Below, piece after piece: positions 17,606-25,584 of a DNA stretch of 42,094 nucleotides (its first letter is position 1; each line of letters starts with the position of its first letter). Source of the DNA: Pseudomonadota bacterium (GTDB lineage: Bacteria > Cyanobacteriota > Vampirovibrionia > Obscuribacterales > Obscuribacteraceae); the NCBI GenBank assembly GCA_021325555.1, contig JAJPGY010000025.1, positions 1 through 42,094 on the forward strand, read 5' to 3'. The position numbers were made by a program, and so were the translations under genes. A model generated the notes under the pieces. The model had not been told where the DNA came from, searched no databases, and was given only the letters and a program-made list of their open reading frames with translations.

Positions 17606-18661
17606 GTGAAGGGTAGCGGCTCGAGCAGTGAAGCGACATGCGCTGTCCACTGGCTGCAAGGCTGGGAGGACGGAGGGCAGCTCGCGCGCGCCCTGGAAAG
17701 CTGGCCTTTTCTCCCGTGCGAGAGCCGCTCGCAGCCGGCCGCCGAAGCGGCGGCAGCGTACCTGGACCGGCTGCGGCGGCTGACCGCCGGCGGGCTGGTC
17801 ATGGCCGCCCGGGACAGCGGGCAGGGGATGTGGCTGGCCGGGCTGCGCCGCATGGATTGGGACAGCGAGCTGTTCGGCTTCGGCGTAGGGCGCCTGGAGC
17901 CGCTGATTAGCCCGCCGGGTGCGGACCCCTGCCTCGTGGAGCCCGGGCTGGAGCTGATTGGCGCCTGCCTCGCCCATGCTCAGGGGGCCGGCCTGATGCA
18001 CCTGTCCAGCCGGGTCGACGCCCGCGACACAGCCGCGCAGCGGTGCCTGCAGCAAAGCGGCTTCCTTCTCGTGGACACGATCGTTGTCTATGAGCTGGCG
18101 GTGGCAGCGGTCGCCCCCGCCCCGGGTGAGCCCGACGTGCGCCCGGCTCGCGGCGAGGACGCCGTGCCGTTGCGGGAGATTGCCGAGGGATGCTTCGGCA
18201 ACCGGGCGTTCAATTTGAACCGGTTCAACTGCGATCCGGCTTTCCCACCCGGCAAGGTGCGGGAGCTCTACGGCTGCTGGCTGACTAACTCGCTGTCCGG
18301 GCAGCAGGCCGACCATGTGCTCGTTTACCAGGGGCAGGAGGGGCCGGCCGGCTTTCTCACCTGCAAGCTGGACAGGGCATCGACGCCCGGGGGCGGCAGG
18401 GGGCAGGTGGTACTGAATGCGGTGCGGGCCGATCTTCACGGCCGCGGCATCTACGGCCGCCTGACGCGCGCCGCCCTGGAGTGGTTTCGGGCGCAGGGGG
18501 CGGAGACGGTCGAGATAGCCACCCAGCTCACCAACCCGGCCGTGCACAGGGTATGGCAGCGGCTGGGGGCGCGGATGGCTAACTTTTATCACACCTTTCA
18601 CGTCGACCTGCGCAACCGGCAGCACGGCGCGGCGGCCGGACCGGGGAAGACCAAGCCGTGA
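17606..18661 (+). CDS. WecD/RffC-like GNAT N-acetyltransferase
   Basis: A 351-residue two-part protein. The first half has 'RMDWDSELFGFGVGRLEP', the motif shared with WecD (dTDP-4-amino-4,6-dideoxygalactose N-acetyltransferase) and its relatives. The second half is a GNAT domain with the acetyl-CoA loop 'ADLHGRGIYGRLTRAAL' near residue 275 and a final 'NPAVHRVWQRLG'. An N-terminal 80 residues are helical and unassigned. It should acylate the amino sugar, on the nucleotide or on the lipid. The GTG start follows AGGAAGGG by seven bases. Its stop overlaps the next gene's GTG by four bases, so the membrane protein at 18658 is coupled to it. Confidence 0.75.
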   Translation: MKGSGSSSEATCAVHWLQGWEDGGQLARALESWPFLPCESRSQPAAEAAAAYLDRLRRLTAGGLVMAARDSGQGMWLAGLRRMDWDSELFGFGVGRLEPLISPPGADPCLVEPGLELIGACLAHAQGAGLMHLSSRVDARDTAAQRCLQQSGFLLVDTIVVYELAVAAVAPAPGEPDVRPARGEDAVPLREIAEGCFGNRAFNLNRFNCDPAFPPGKVRELYGCWLTNSLSGQQADHVLVYQGQEGPAGFLTCKLDRASTPGGGRGQVVLNAVRADLHGRGIYGRLTRAALEWFRAQGAETVEIATQLTNPAVHRVWQRLGARMANFYHTFHVDLRNRQHGAAAGPGKTKP

Positions 18662-20268
18662 CGGAACAAGCCGTAAGCGCAGGGGCCGCGGCTTCCGGCA
18701 CCAGGGGCGGTGCATGGCCGGACAGGCTCCTTCTTATCGCCATCTTGCTTTTTGTCTTTGTGCTTGGCGCTTTCGTGGGCGGCTGCGCCCTCCACGACCC
18801 CGATACCTGCTGGCTGCTCACCATGGGAAACTGGATTGTCGGGCACCACCGGCTGCCGGCGGCGGACCCTTACTCATGGACTTACCCGCTTGTCGGCGGC
18901 GGTCAGCCGCCGGTTGTCTATCAATGGCTTGGCGAGGTGATTTTCTCCCTGGCATACAGGGCCGCCGGGCTGACCGGGCTGCTGTATCTCGCGGCTTTCG
19001 CCCTTACCCTCTCGTTCCTTATCATCCCCCTGGCGCGCCTGCGGGCGGCGGGCGCAGGCGACCTGCCCGCAGCGCTGCTGGTGGTGACCGGGGTCATTGC
19101 CGCCAGCTTCCACTTTCTGGCCCGTCCGGAGATCTTCTCCTACTTCCTGCTTAGCGTGTGGCTGGCGCTTATTGCCGCCATGGAGGGATGCCCGCCGGCA
19201 GGAGCGCGGGACGGCGCCGCAGGGAGGCGCCCGGCGCCGTCAAGGTGGGGGAGCGCAGGCCTGCGCCTGCCGGCCGCATTTTTCGTCCTGGCGATTCTCT
19301 GGGCAAACCTGCATACTGGTTTTGTGGTCGGCCTGATCGCCCTGGCACTATATGTGGTGCTGCGCCATTTCGAGGCGCTAAGCGGCATCGGCGGCCCGCC
19401 GCCGGTCACCGTCTGGCTGTGCCTGGGCGCGGTGGCGCTGGGCACGCTGGTGAACCCTTACGGGGTGGGGCTGTGGCAGTACCTGCCGCGCCTCTTCTTC
19501 GTCCCCTTCAACGCGCGCATTGTCGAGCTTAGGCCTTTGAGCGCCGCTGATTTTGCCGGCTTCACCTTCTACCCCTACCTCCTCGCCGCCGCCGGCGCCG
19601 TCTGGCTTGTGCTTGCCGCAAGGCGCGCCGCCGGACCTGCAAAAGCTGGCTGGTTCCCGGCAGTCGTGCTGGCCGCGGCCATCGTCTCCGGCCTCGCCTG
19701 CCGGCGGCTGATTCCGTTTTCCGTTTTGCTCATGCTTCACGCCGTCGCTGTCGCCTCCGCACGAGCCGCCCGCGGCCGGGCCGCACCGGCCGGGGCGACC
19801 GGGCGCCTGTACAATCCGAGCAGCATCCCCTTCGCAGCTACCTGCCTGGCCCTCGGCCTGGGCGGCGTCTATCTGGTCGCCAGCCAGGTCGCGCCGCCGC
19901 GCCTGCCGTCCGCGAGCGCGGCTTTTCAGCCGCCGCTGGCGGCCATCAGCCGCCTGGTGTCCATGTCCGAGCCCGGCCGGCTCCTCAATGATCCGCAGTT
20001 CGGCGACGTGATGATCTGGTCCATGTCGCCGCTGGTGCCGGTTTTCATCGACTCGCGCTACGACATGTACGGCTCGGCACTCGTGGGCGACTACCTGACC
20101 ATGACCGAGTGTCGGCCGGGCTGGCGGCAACTCGTCGACCGCTGGCGGATCGGCCTGGTATTTCTGCCGCCTGGCGCGCCGCTTGTGGAGCAACTGGGCC
20201 GCGACCGGCATTGGGCGGAGGTTTACCGTGACCGGCTGGCCGTCATCCTGCGGAAAAAGGGCAGGTAG
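18658..20268 (+). CDS. Polytopic membrane protein, paralogue of the 12617 gene product
   Basis: 536 residues with about ten hydrophobic segments and a C-terminal soluble domain. A conserved loop after the first helix reads 'LHDPDTCWLL' with acidic residues, as in GT-C enzymes, followed by a 'DPYSWTYP' stretch. The tail has 'PVFIDSRYDMYG' and 'GLVFLPP', matching the protein at 12617. It starts with GTG overlapping the GNAT stop by four bases, so both are made from one transcript. Its position directly after the sugar cassette suggests it transfers the lipid-linked amino sugar to an acceptor outside the membrane. That role is inferred; no substrate can be read from the sequence. Confidence 0.6.
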   Translation: MTEQAVSAGAAASGTRGGAWPDRLLLIAILLFVFVLGAFVGGCALHDPDTCWLLTMGNWIVGHHRLPAADPYSWTYPLVGGGQPPVVYQWLGEVIFSLAYRAAGLTGLLYLAAFALTLSFLIIPLARLRAAGAGDLPAALLVVTGVIAASFHFLARPEIFSYFLLSVWLALIAAMEGCPPAGARDGAAGRRPAPSRWGSAGLRLPAAFFVLAILWANLHTGFVVGLIALALYVVLRHFEALSGIGGPPPVTVWLCLGAVALGTLVNPYGVGLWQYLPRLFFVPFNARIVELRPLSAADFAGFTFYPYLLAAAGAVWLVLAARRAAGPAKAGWFPAVVLAAAIVSGLACRRLIPFSVLLMLHAVAVASARAARGRAAPAGATGRLYNPSSIPFAATCLALGLGGVYLVASQVAPPRLPSASAAFQPPLAAISRLVSMSEPGRLLNDPQFGDVMIWSMSPLVPVFIDSRYDMYGSALVGDYLTMTECRPGWRQLVDRWRIGLVFLPPGAPLVEQLGRDRHWAEVYRDRLAVILRKKGR

Positions 20269-20363
20269 GCTCTCCGCCCGCTCGCGCGCGCGCAAGCCGG
20301 ATTGCTCCTGCAAGTGTACTATTGGCAAACCACGTAAGACGATCGGGGGAGGACAAAGGAGAT

Positions 20364-21698
20364 ATGACCTCTGGCGTGCCGGAAACCAGCACCCTGCCCG
20401 GCCTGGCCGACAAGGGCAAGTTGCTGTGGACCGGGCTTGCTTTTTTTCTCATTACCATCGCGCTTCTGGCAGCGTTCGACTCCCGCCCGATGGACTTTCT
20501 CTCCCATACGGACTCGCTGTGCCTGTTTTACACGGCAGGAACGCTGGTTCGCGAGGGCAACGCTCAGGCGCTCTATCCGCCGTTGGGCTTTGATGCTTAT
20601 TTCCAGGCACCATTCAATCTGCGCGCCCACGCGCTGCTGCCTGCCCTGGAGCCGAACGCCCTGGCGCTGTTCCTCTACCCGCCGCCGGTGGCCCTTATCT
20701 GCGTCCCTTTCAGCCTGTTGCCGCCCGCAGCGGCCATGATCTGCTGGCAGGCCGCGATGCTTATCAGCTACCTGGCCTCGGCGGTCGTCTTCGCCTGGCG
20801 CCGCGCGGCAACGGTCAGCGCCCTGCGCGCGTTCCTGTCCATATTTACCCTGCTGCTTGCGCTGCACGACTTTTTGCTCGGCAAGCCGACCGCGTTGCTG
20901 ACATTTCTCCCGCTTGTCGCCGGATACATGCTCTGGAGAGCCGACCGTTGTCTCCTGGCCGGGCTTGTCTGGTCGTTGCTCTTTCTCAAGACGCAGTTTC
21001 TGGTGCCGGTCGGCGCCATACTGCTGGCGCTGTCCATCAACGCGGTGGCTGCCCGTGATAAGCCCGCCCCTGCCAGAAGGCAGGCGGCGGCCATCACAGC
21101 CGGGATTAGCTGCGGGCTGCTGGCCATGATTGCCATAAGCGCATGGTGCCTGGGCTGGGGCTCCCTGGTCAACTGGTTCAACTGCGTCAAGCTCTTCACG
21201 CACGAGTTCGTGGGCAGATCCGCCGACTATCGCTACATCCTGTCCGGCTCCCTGCCCAGCGCGCTCAACGTGCTGGTGCCGGCGCAATACCTGCCTGTGT
21301 ACGCCGACATCTGCCAGGCGGCCACCGGCGTGCTCTGGCTGTGTCTGTGCCTTATCATCGCCCGGGTGCTGGCAGGCAGGCTTCCCCCGGAGGTCAAGAA
21401 AGATCTCTCCTTGATCCTGGCCCTGGGCGCGCTGCCCTTGATTTCGCCCTACCTGAGGATAGGCGATCTGGTGGTGCTCAGCTTGCCGCTGTGGATCTAC
21501 CTGTATCATCCGCTGCCGCCCCCGGTGACATTGCATCTGCGGCGGTTCCTTGTCTTCTGCTGGTCGAGCCTGAACCTGTACATCCTGGTCTGCACCTGGG
21601 CTCCCGGCAGCCGGTATCTTCTCGTGGCCGTGATGCTGGTGATGACCGCCCTGTACGCCCGCATGTGCGGCGCCGTCTGGCGCGCGGGCGCATCCTGA
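20364..21698 (+). CDS. GT87/DUF2029-type polytopic membrane protein
   Basis: A 444-residue membrane protein with about ten hydrophobic segments. 'SHTDSLCLFYTAGTLVREG' is followed by 'ALYPP' and then 'FLYPPPVAL', the same order as in the proteins at 1345 and 9774. It is closest to the 1345 protein: both have the aromatic loop, the Y-P-P motif and an L-L-P segment before the second membrane block. AAAGGAG sits five bases before the ATG at 20364. The preceding 95-bp gap begins with a short CG-rich run and may hold a promoter. A polyprenyl-phosphate sugar transferase is likely, but donor and acceptor are unknown. It converges on the DUF362 gene. Confidence 0.7.
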   Translation: MTSGVPETSTLPGLADKGKLLWTGLAFFLITIALLAAFDSRPMDFLSHTDSLCLFYTAGTLVREGNAQALYPPLGFDAYFQAPFNLRAHALLPALEPNALALFLYPPPVALICVPFSLLPPAAAMICWQAAMLISYLASAVVFAWRRAATVSALRAFLSIFTLLLALHDFLLGKPTALLTFLPLVAGYMLWRADRCLLAGLVWSLLFLKTQFLVPVGAILLALSINAVAARDKPAPARRQAAAITAGISCGLLAMIAISAWCLGWGSLVNWFNCVKLFTHEFVGRSADYRYILSGSLPSALNVLVPAQYLPVYADICQAATGVLWLCLCLIIARVLAGRLPPEVKKDLSLILALGALPLISPYLRIGDLVVLSLPLWIYLYHPLPPPVTLHLRRFLVFCWSSLNLYILVCTWAPGSRYLLVAVMLVMTALYARMCGAVWRAGAS

Positions 21699-21721
21699 GC
21701 CCCGCGCCCCGGGCGGGCGAC

Positions 21722-22777
21722 CTAAGCGCCGTGCCGCCTGGGGTTCCAGGAGCCCCTGACGCCCGGGAAGGTCACCGGCATGGCGAACTCCTGTCTGACC
21801 TGGGCCACGTCGGCGCCTGTGATGTTGATGCGCGCGGACTCTATATTTCCGACGACCTCGGAAGCGAAACGCAGGTAGCGCAGCCGATGGGGGTCGACAC
21901 CGATCGCCCTGGCGCAGGTGGCATCAACGGCCGCGAGGTCGGTTCCCATGACCATAAAGCCGCCGTGTTTCGTCACGCCGTTTATCGGCCCGTCCCCTTC
22001 CATGCAGACGACCGCGTCCACGATGGCAAAGGCCGGGCGCACCAGATGGACCAGATCGATGATCGACATGTCGATGCCGAGCCAGTGCAGCAGATTTTTT
22101 GGCCAGCCGTACTTGCAGCCGGGCACGGTGCCGAAAAGGTTCTTCATCGAGGCGGTCATGCCGACCCAGTGGTGCGTCTTCAATTTGGGCAGGGAGACAA
22201 CGGCATCTGCTTGCAGGATCGTCCTGGGCAGAAAAAACTGCTTCAGCCTGGTGAGCCCGATCGGGTTGTCCACCGGCTCGATGGCGTCGAGGTTGAGGTC
22301 CACGAAAGGCAGGCCCAGGCGCGAGCACATCTTGCCGATGCCGGTGGCCTCGAGCAGATAGTCGGTGTCACGAAAGTGGCCCGGCCCTTCGGCCACGATT
22401 ATCCGGCTGGCGCCCAGCGAGTCGATGAGCTCGGCGGCGGCGGCGATCATGTCCGGGTTGGCGGTGACCGGCCTGTCCGGCCGGTATTCGATCATGTTCG
22501 GCTTGATGACAACGGTTTTGTTCTTCAGGCTCGGCAAGCCGATGGCCGCTGCCTGCTCCTGGAGCCGCTTGCCGGGGTAGTCCTCATAGCTCCGGCAGGG
22601 CACGACGGCGACCCTGGAGATGCCGGTGAAGCGCCTGGCGCGCTGCTCGTCGGTCAGCTCGGGCGCCTGCGTATCGGCCGCCCGTCTGAGCGTGCCGCAA
22701 CCGGTCAGGCAGAGCGCGGCCGCCGAGGCTTTCAGGAAGGCTCTTCGCGTGTGCCGGTCGTGGTGTCCTGAGTTCAT
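21722..22777 (-). CDS. DUF362 family protein, Tat-exported lipoprotein
   Basis: A 351-residue protein. Residues 10-16 read TRRAFLK, a Tat motif, followed by a hydrophobic stretch ending in the lipobox LTGC, so it is probably a Tat-exported lipoprotein. The body is a DUF362 domain: 'VVIKPNMIEY' near residue 90, 'LPKLKTHHWVGMTASMKNLFG' split over residues 195-215, and a 'KHGGFMVMGTDLAAVDA' segment near 270. DUF362 proteins are of uncertain function and some carry iron-sulfur modules; none is attached here. It overlaps the upstream cyclase-like gene by four bases and is surely co-transcribed with it. Tat export suggests a folded, perhaps cofactor-containing, protein. Confidence 0.85.
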   Translation of the reverse strand: MNSGHHDRHTRRAFLKASAAALCLTGCGTLRRAADTQAPELTDEQRARRFTGISRVAVVPCRSYEDYPGKRLQEQAAAIGLPSLKNKTVVIKPNMIEYRPDRPVTANPDMIAAAAELIDSLGASRIIVAEGPGHFRDTDYLLEATGIGKMCSRLGLPFVDLNLDAIEPVDNPIGLTRLKQFFLPRTILQADAVVSLPKLKTHHWVGMTASMKNLFGTVPGCKYGWPKNLLHWLGIDMSIIDLVHLVRPAFAIVDAVVCMEGDGPINGVTKHGGFMVMGTDLAAVDATCARAIGVDPHRLRYLRFASEVVGNIESARINITGADVAQVRQEFAMPVTFPGVRGSWNPRRHGA

Positions 22778-23727
22778 CTGCGTTTTACCTGTTGATTAGC
22801 GGAAGCGGGCTCAGAAAGCTTGAGCGGGTTGCTGCCCGCGGCCGTCTCCAGCGCGCAGGCCGCCAGTCCGGTCAGGTGAAGACTGCTGCTGAAGCTGCCG
22901 TCCGGCTTCTGAAGCGCGGTGAGCTGCGACAGCTCGGGCGCCGGCGCTTGTCCGAGCGCGTCTGCAGCCAGCGCCGCCCAGGCAAGGGACATCACCGTAT
23001 TTTCGACCCGGGCGGTCCGGCGCAAGTAGCGAAGCCCGGCAACGACGATCGGGTTGGCCGGTTGATCTTGTAAAGCCAGCAGCGCCTGCGCGGTTGTTAC
23101 CGGATATGGTGGCAGGTGGGCACCCAGTGAGATGCTGTTGCCGTAGTTCCAACCGCCGCCGTCGCACTCGTGGGTCAATATCAGCTTGCGGGCCGAGTCG
23201 ATCGCCTCCTTCACATCCGCTCTGCCGGCGCAAGCCAGCGGATCTATGGCGAGAACCGCATAGCTTGTCGGCTCCACCCAGTGAAAGCAGCCCGGATTCC
23301 AGGTCCAGCCCCTGGCGTCGCCGGCGGCCTTCGGACCTTGACTCAACCAAAGGACCAGACGCCCGGCCAGGTTGTAAAGCTCCGCTCTCGTGCTCATCAG
23401 AAAAGCCACGCCGCGATCAAAGGGGGGGCTGGTCAGGCTTTCGGGCGCCAGGAGGCGCAGCGCCAGAAGGGCCAGGCTGGTGGTCCAGTCGGATGGTCCG
23501 CTCTGCGGCCTGGTTGACCAGCCGCCGTCCTTGTTCTGGCAGCCGAGCAGAAAAGAGCGCGTCCGCTCGGCTAGTTGCCCGCGGTCGCGCAGGGCGATCG
23601 AGCACCAGGCGGTGGCTTCGATGGCGGCGGGCTGCCCGGGGTGATAAGAGAAGCTGCCGTCCTGATCCTGCTCAACCAGGTGGTCCAGCGCTTTCTGGAG
23701 GCATGTGTGCGGTGACGCGTTCGGCAT
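22774..23727 (-). CDS. Prenyltransferase / squalene-cyclase-like alpha-alpha barrel protein
   Basis: A 317-residue protein with repeats of the terpenoid cyclase alpha/alpha toroid. QW-like motifs are visible: 'QDGSFSY' at about 23, 'CQNKDGGWST' at about 67, 'CDGGGWNYGN' at about 190, and 'QKPDGSFSS' at about 275, each followed by a helix such as 'TTSLALLAL' or 'TTAQALLAL'. The DxDD acid motif of squalene-hopene cyclases is absent, and the protein is half their length, so it is not a normal cyclase. No signal peptide is seen. Its last four bases overlap the DUF362 start. No clear ribosome site precedes the ATG; an in-frame TGA just upstream limits alternatives. Confidence 0.75.
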   Translation of the reverse strand: MPNASPHTCLQKALDHLVEQDQDGSFSYHPGQPAAIEATAWCSIALRDRGQLAERTRSFLLGCQNKDGGWSTRPQSGPSDWTTSLALLALRLLAPESLTSPPFDRGVAFLMSTRAELYNLAGRLVLWLSQGPKAAGDARGWTWNPGCFHWVEPTSYAVLAIDPLACAGRADVKEAIDSARKLILTHECDGGGWNYGNSISLGAHLPPYPVTTAQALLALQDQPANPIVVAGLRYLRRTARVENTVMSLAWAALAADALGQAPAPELSQLTALQKPDGSFSSSLHLTGLAACALETAAGSNPLKLSEPASANQQVKRR

Positions 23728-23904
23728 CTCGAGATGGGCTTTTGCAGGAATGTATTCTCAATGTACCGCTTCGCCGCGCAAACTTGTGGAGAGGCTGCCT
23801 GTAAGAATTGACAGGCGTTTCGACGCCCGGCCTTTATGTGAAAAGAAATAAAGCTCAGCCGTGTTAGATCGGACCCGGCCGGGGGCAAAACGGGTATAGT
23901 TGGA

Positions 23905-24005
23905 ATGGTGATGACAGGAGGTGATAGGGAAAGGCTCGTTAAGACATGACCGGCACTTCAATAAAGAAGTTTTGCTCTCAATTTTTGGTTCGTTTTTTTT
24001 ACTAA
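23905..24005 (+). other. Two tiny overlapping reading frames, possible leader peptides
   Basis: A 14-codon frame (ATG at 23905, stop TGA at 23949) overlaps by an ATGA a 19-codon frame (ATG at 23946, stop at 24005). The second ends in a T8 run. They lie just upstream of the flp promoter region. Such short frames can occur by chance; the ATGA overlap and the AGGAGG sequence make them worth noting only. Confidence 0.15.
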
Positions 24006-24025
24006 CATTTTACAGCTCTAATTCT

Positions 24026-24054
24026 TTGCGCCAGAACGCACTAGCCTATACAAT
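24026..24054 (+). promoter_or_regulatory. Probable flp promoter with T-rich upstream element
   Basis: TTGCGC (24026-24031) and TACAAT (24049-24054) are spaced by 17 bp. An AT-rich block with long T runs (23976-24025) sits immediately upstream, resembling an UP element. Transcription would start near 24061, 60 bases before the flp ATG. Confidence 0.5.
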
Positions 24055-24120
24055 TGCCTGGTGCCATTACTATTTGCCTGCAAATTGACGTGGGCTGGCG
24101 TTGGCTGGACAGGAGGTTCT

Positions 24121-24345
24121 ATGAAGGCTAACTTGTCAGGATTTATTGGAACATTTGTAGCGGACGAGTCTGGTCAGGGCATAACCGAATACGGTGCAAT
24201 TCTCGCCTTCGTGGCGGTGCTGGTCGGTCTTGTCTTCAGCTTCGCCAAAGGACAGCTGGCAAGCTCGATCTCGGCGGCATTCTCCGCGGTGGTCGGACAG
24301 TTGAACACGCTGTCCAGCTACGCCGGCACCTCGGGCGGCAGCTAG
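24121..24345 (+). CDS. flp: Flp/Fap type IVb pilin
   Basis: A 74-residue prepilin. A short leader (residues 1-18) ends in Gly, and the sequence SG-QGITEY matches the Flp processing site, cleaved after Gly with a conserved Glu-Tyr five to six residues later. A hydrophobic helix, 'GAILAFVAVLVGLVFSF', follows and a Ser/Gly tail ends the protein. It should be cleaved by the TadV-type peptidase encoded at 30600 and polymerised by the adjacent Tad machinery. AGGAGG lies four bases before the ATG at 24121; the upstream in-frame start lacks a ribosome site. A strong terminator follows, separating abundant pilin mRNA from the assembly genes. Confidence 0.92.
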   Translation: MKANLSGFIGTFVADESGQGITEYGAILAFVAVLVGLVFSFAKGQLASSISAAFSAVVGQLNTLSSYAGTSGGS

Positions 24346-24401
24346 TCCGTCGTTCGGCCAGGCAGGCCCGCGCGGGCAGGCCGGTAGCGGCAGAAGAGAT
24401 C

Positions 24402-24428
24402 AAGGGGCGCGAAAGCGCCCCTTTTCTT
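24402..24428 (+). terminator. Intrinsic terminator after flp
   Basis: AAGGGGCGC pairs with GCGCCCCTT across a GAAA tetraloop (9-bp stem), followed by TTTTCTT. It lies 57 bases after the flp stop and before cpaB. It should end or attenuate transcription between pilin and assembly genes. Confidence 0.9.
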
Positions 24429-24584
24429 GTCGGGGGTGGGCAGGGGTGCCGATAAAGTGGGTATTAATGAATTGGCGAGCCGGGTAGGAAATGCTGTTTC
24501 GCTAGGGGCGACGATTGTCGTGGCGATTGTGATATGAGTTAATAGTATCTGGTTAATCTTTCTCTTCTAGAAGGTGAAATAGTA

Positions 24585-25508
24585 ATGAACCCATTACGAG
24601 CATTTTTCCTAAGCCTCTCTCGAATGCCTCCAGCAGTAATGGTTCTGATTGTCGTGGTCCTGGGGCTTATCGCCTTTATGATGGTCACCGGCAAGATGAG
24701 CGAAACTGAAAAGGCGGCAAAAGAGCAGGAGGCTGCCCTCAAGGCTAAGTACGAACAGAAGGCAACGGTGGTGTACTCGACCAAGGACATACCGGAAGGC
24801 TCGACCATTTCGGCTGATGCCCTGGAAGAGAAACAGGTGGAGGCGGGTAAGGCGCCGATCGATGCTTTCTCCTCGGTTCAGATGGCGGTGGGCCGTGTTG
24901 CCAAATACGGCATTCCCGCCGGACAGATCCTGAGCGCGCACGATCTGCTCACCTCGGGACCGGTCCAGGGGGCTACCTTTGAATCCAAAATCAAAGATGG
25001 CTACCGGGCGGTGACGTTTGGCGTCGACCCGAGCACCGGCGTGGCTGGATTCGTGGCCCCCGGCAGTCATGTTGATATCGTGGCAACGGCCGGCTCCGGC
25101 TCCCAAACCAAAGCCGGGCCGATCCTGTCCGATGTCGAGGTGATTGCCGTCGGTCAGTCGTTCCAGAAGCAGGCCGGTGGTGCGGCCGTTCCCCCCAGCA
25201 CGGTGACCGTCGCCGTCAGCCCTGAAGAAGCAAGCAAGCTTATCAAGGCCGTCTCGGCAGCGGGCAAGATTTATCTGACGCTGAGGAACGATAAGGACCA
25301 CACCCCGGTAGCCGTCGTCGACGTGACGTCGATGTTCGAGAAGCCGAAGAGCTCGGAGGTGGCCGCCGCGCCGCCCAGCCTGCCGCCGCCGCCATTGCCC
25401 GGCGTGCCCAGCGGACAAGCTCCGGCGCCTCCGGCACCGCCTCCGATGCAGGAAGTCGAGGAGTGGTCCGGCAGTAAGAAAGAAGTTATCTCGGTCCCCA
25501 AACAGTAG
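24585..25508 (+). CDS. cpaB: Tad pilus assembly protein CpaB/RcpC
   Basis: A 307-residue protein with one N-terminal membrane helix (about 16-38) and the rest outside the cytoplasm. A charged coiled-coil-like stretch (40-55) precedes an SAF domain with 'STKDIPEGSTISADALEEKQV' around 65-85 and 'GIPAGQILSAHDL' at about 110. The RcpC-type domain follows: 'YRAVTFGVDPSTGVAGFVAPGSHVDIV' at about 140-165, then 'TVTVAVSPEEASKL'. The last 60 residues are Pro-rich. CpaB proteins are periplasmic partners of the secretin. AAGGTG lies ten bases before the ATG. A separate promoter is expected after the flp terminator, but none is clear. Confidence 0.9.
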   Translation: MNPLRAFFLSLSRMPPAVMVLIVVVLGLIAFMMVTGKMSETEKAAKEQEAALKAKYEQKATVVYSTKDIPEGSTISADALEEKQVEAGKAPIDAFSSVQMAVGRVAKYGIPAGQILSAHDLLTSGPVQGATFESKIKDGYRAVTFGVDPSTGVAGFVAPGSHVDIVATAGSGSQTKAGPILSDVEVIAVGQSFQKQAGGAAVPPSTVTVAVSPEEASKLIKAVSAAGKIYLTLRNDKDHTPVAVVDVTSMFEKPKSSEVAAAPPSLPPPPLPGVPSGQAPAPPAPPPMQEVEEWSGSKKEVISVPKQ

Positions 25509-25584
25509 GGCTGCGTGATCTTCTTTCAAGGGCTGGGTACAACTGTACCTAGAGAGCCGCCAGGCTGAGGAGAACTGGACTTTT

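Larger units (their letters stand above)
23728..24120. other. Large divergent control region upstream of flp
   Basis: This 393-bp stretch is more AT-rich than its surroundings. It contains TTGACA at 23808-23813 directly followed by a GGCGT-TTCG-ACGCC hairpin (23814-23827). There is a strong AGGAGGTGA-type site near 23916 and a T-rich block with a T8 run (23976-24025). No gene longer than 20 codons with good support is seen. It should contain the promoters of both the flp gene and the minus-strand cyclase-like/DUF362 pair. Confidence 0.5.

Noticed and set aside
22774..23727. Calling the cyclase-like protein squalene-hopene cyclase
   Set aside because: Half the usual length and no DxDD acid motif.
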